Shown here piece after piece: positions 62,292 to 64,000 of a DNA stretch of 64,000 bases. Source of the stretch: Gluconobacter japonicus (lineage in GTDB: Bacteria > Pseudomonadota > Alphaproteobacteria > Acetobacterales > Acetobacteraceae). Location: positions 1 to 64,000 of the forward strand of contig NZ_BEWO01000007.1 in the NCBI RefSeq assembly GCF_002723975.1, in the 5' to 3' direction. Under the pieces are notes generated by a model. That model was given only the letters and a program-made list of their open reading frames with translations, had not been told where the DNA came from and did no database searches. A program made the translations under genes and the position numbers. The number at the start of each line of letters is the position of its first letter. The first letter of the stretch is position 1.

Positions 62292-64000
62292 GTGAAACTC
62301 GGTTGGCTGTTTGCGCCGTCCATCACGTCCGTGATGTTCGCCCTGCGCACGACGATTGCTGCTTTGCTGGCGCTTGCGATTGCTCTGTGGATGGAGCTTG
62401 GTGAACCGCAATGGGCGGCAATGACGGTCTGGATCGTCGCACAAAACTCTCGTGGAGAAAGTATTTCCAAAGGGCGCTGGCGGCTTGTCGGCACAGTTGT
62501 CGGCATGATTACTGCCATCGCCCTGATGGGAATGTTTCCGCAATATCCTTGGCTCTTCCTGCCAGCGCTGGCGATTTGGGTCGGGCTTTGTGCTGGCCTC
62601 GCTACGCTGACGCATAACTTCCGGGGGTATGCACTCGTTCTGGCGGGCTATACCTGCACGATTATCGCGCTTGGTGCCGTTAAAGAGCCAGACAATGTGT
62701 TCAACATTGCCATGGCCCGCGGGACATATATTTTTCTCGGCGTGATTTGTGAGATGGTCATGGGAATGGTGTTCGTTCCCAATGTGGCGGATCGGGCTCG
62801 GGAAGAGCTGCGCAAACGCCTTCAGGCCATTCTTACCAAAGCCAGCGCGGCTCTGACGGATGTTCTGAACCAGAAACCGAACGCTACGGATACGCTTTGT
62901 GCGCTGATGGGGTCGCTTCAGGCGTCCAGTGATCAGATCGAGTTCTCCCGCATCGAAATTCGCAGTCAGGGCAATGAAGTCGAACATGCATATGTGACGC
63001 TGGGTCTTGTAGCGCGTGTGCTATCACGCGGGCTTGGCCTCAAGACGCGCATGACATCTGTGTCCCATATTCCGCAGGCGCTCCTTCCGTTCCTGAGGGA
63101 TATGGCGGTGGCGATTGAAGGGCTGCCCGCACGTCTGGAGAGCGATCGACGCGGTATTGCGGCCCTTGTTCAGACCGAGGCTCTGCTGGCGGAATGTCGA
63201 GGGCGGATGCAGGCCGTCCTTCCAAAGGACGATGATGACTCTCTGAACGAAGGCATCATTCTGACGGGTGTTGAGGTCATGATCTCGGATCTCTGTGAAA
63301 CACTCCGTTCTTATCGGGCGAGTGTGGACGGTGCACCGATTTCCGAGCGTCACCGTCTGACCCGCAATACGGACTGGCGAGCAGCCGTCCGAAACGGGGT
63401 GCGGACCATGGCCGCGCTTCTTTTCGGAGCGTATGTCTGGGAAGTGACGGCGTGGCCGCAGGGCAGCGTCTTCCTGACCTTTATTGCAGTGGTCTGTGCC
63501 CGGTTTGCGACTTTTGAAAATACTGTTCTGCTCAGCGCGGCGTTTTTCTATGGAGCCGTTTTTGCGGCATTGGCCAGTATCATTCCTGTTTTTGTCGTGA
63601 TGCCAGTTACAGCCAGTTATGTATTTTTCTGTCTGACAGTCGGCTTCTTCATGATGCTCGGTGGCCTTGCGACCCGTAACCCGGCCACGGCTGTTATGGC
63701 CGCGTCTTACGGAACGTTCTTCCCCTTCCTGCTCGGCATGGACAATCAGGGGCGTATGGATGAGCTGTCCTGGCTCAATACCACCATTGCGCTTCTGCTG
63801 GGTCTTGGGGCCGGTGTGGTGATCTTCCGGGCGGTTCTGCCGTTTACGCCGCGTCGGGCGGCGGAAGTTCTGCGTTATCAGCTCAAGCGCAGTCTGCGGC
63901 GGCTGGCGCTGCCGGGTGTTGTGATGGACGAATATGTCTGGATCAATGACGGTACGCAGAGCATGGAGCGTGCGGTTCGCTTTGCGGGATCTCTGGAGAG
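62292..64000 (+). CDS. FUSC family membrane protein, 3' end beyond window
   Basis: Open from GTG 62292 to the last base (569 codons) with no stop. The N-terminal half-module has membrane helices beginning MFALRTTIAALLALAIALWM and the FUSC pattern EPQWAAMTVWIVAQNSRGES and SKGRWRLVGTVVG. A cytoplasmic helical region follows (about 160-360), then a second helix set (ALLFGAYVWEVTAWPQGSVF, VVCARFATFENT). This matches the fusaric acid resistance/AaeB-like efflux proteins. The protein is probably about 700 residues. The GTG overlaps a 23-codon frame's stop; whether that matters is unknown. Confidence 0.85.
   Translation, partial: MKLGWLFAPSITSVMFALRTTIAALLALAIALWMELGEPQWAAMTVWIVAQNSRGESISKGRWRLVGTVVGMITAIALMGMFPQYPWLFLPALAIWVGLCAGLATLTHNFRGYALVLAGYTCTIIALGAVKEPDNVFNIAMARGTYIFLGVICEMVMGMVFVPNVADRAREELRKRLQAILTKASAALTDVLNQKPNATDTLCALMGSLQASSDQIEFSRIEIRSQGNEVEHAYVTLGLVARVLSRGLGLKTRMTSVSHIPQALLPFLRDMAVAIEGLPARLESDRRGIAALVQTEALLAECRGRMQAVLPKDDDDSLNEGIILTGVEVMISDLCETLRSYRASVDGAPISERHRLTRNTDWRAAVRNGVRTMAALLFGAYVWEVTAWPQGSVFLTFIAVVCARFATFENTVLLSAAFFYGAVFAALASIIPVFVVMPVTASYVFFCLTVGFFMMLGGLATRNPATAVMAASYGTFFPFLLGMDNQGRMDELSWLNTTIALLLGLGAGVVIFRAVLPFTPRRAAEVLRYQLKRSLRRLALPGVVMDEYVWINDGTQSMERAVRFAGSLE

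Noticed and set aside
62224-62295. 23-codon frame whose TGA overlaps the FUSC gene GTG
   Set aside because: The overlap is suggestive of coupling, but there is no ribosome binding site and its start lies inside a hairpin arm.

Overview
The window looks like chromosomal DNA from an acetic acid bacterium (Acetobacteraceae, most like Gluconobacter). The basis is moderately high GC, alphaproteobacterial gene orders (mreBCD-mrdAB, scpAB-tatBC-serS, glyQS), a Hint-domain repeat protein of the kind seen in this family, an L-idonate dehydrogenase-like enzyme and a SUV3-type helicase. This placement is inference; there is no 16S gene here. Most of the window is dense housekeeping DNA with short intergenic gaps and several clear stem-loop terminators.

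Layout. 1-3.9 kb is accessory: a truncated minus-strand ORF, an AT-rich gap, a 904-residue AIDA-like repeat protein ending in a Hint domain, and a probable phage lysis-gene remnant abutting tRNA-Arg(CCG). 3.9-15.8 kb holds a lipoprotein hydrolase, polA, a SCO-like thioredoxin-fold protein, a peptide-type binding protein, a degenerate aspartic-protease-like protein, purD, xseA, a small lipoprotein, yjdM and an NmrA-like oxidoreductase. 15.8-23.5 kb holds rne, a Tat-type cell wall amidase, leuA behind a leucine-rich leader peptide and hairpin, a TSUP exporter and two glycine-zipper lipoproteins. 23.7-29.5 kb is the complete rod-shape operon mreB-mreC-mreD-mrdA-mrdB. 29.5-35.6 kb, all on the minus strand, has idnD, a PD-(D/E)XK nuclease plus SF1 helicase (DUF2075-like) fusion coupled to the end of glyS, and glyQ. 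35.9-47 kb mixes a DUF2076 protein, a Rieske-FAD reductase, aspS, a sugar porter, a CPBP protease, an alpha/beta hydrolase, an Old Yellow Enzyme with a divergent LysR regulator and a palindrome between them, a WXXGXW-like protein, xthA and erpA. 47.5-56.5 kb is dgt, argS, a SPOR protein, scpA, scpB, tatB, tatC, serS and a YbaY-META lipoprotein, many with overlapping starts and stops. 56.5-64 kb has an AT-rich gap, an XRE regulator, a SUV3-like helicase, ferredoxin-NADP reductase, glutathione reductase and the first 1.7 kb of a FUSC-family membrane protein that runs off the window.

The best candidate for an undescribed system is the nuclease-helicase fusion at 30619-32640, a defence-like architecture placed as the last gene of the glyQS unit. 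Next are the repeat-Hint protein, whose duplicated block keeps its protein sequence while nearly every synonymous site differs, and the phage remnant at tRNA-Arg. All functions are read from sequence motifs; no searches were run.
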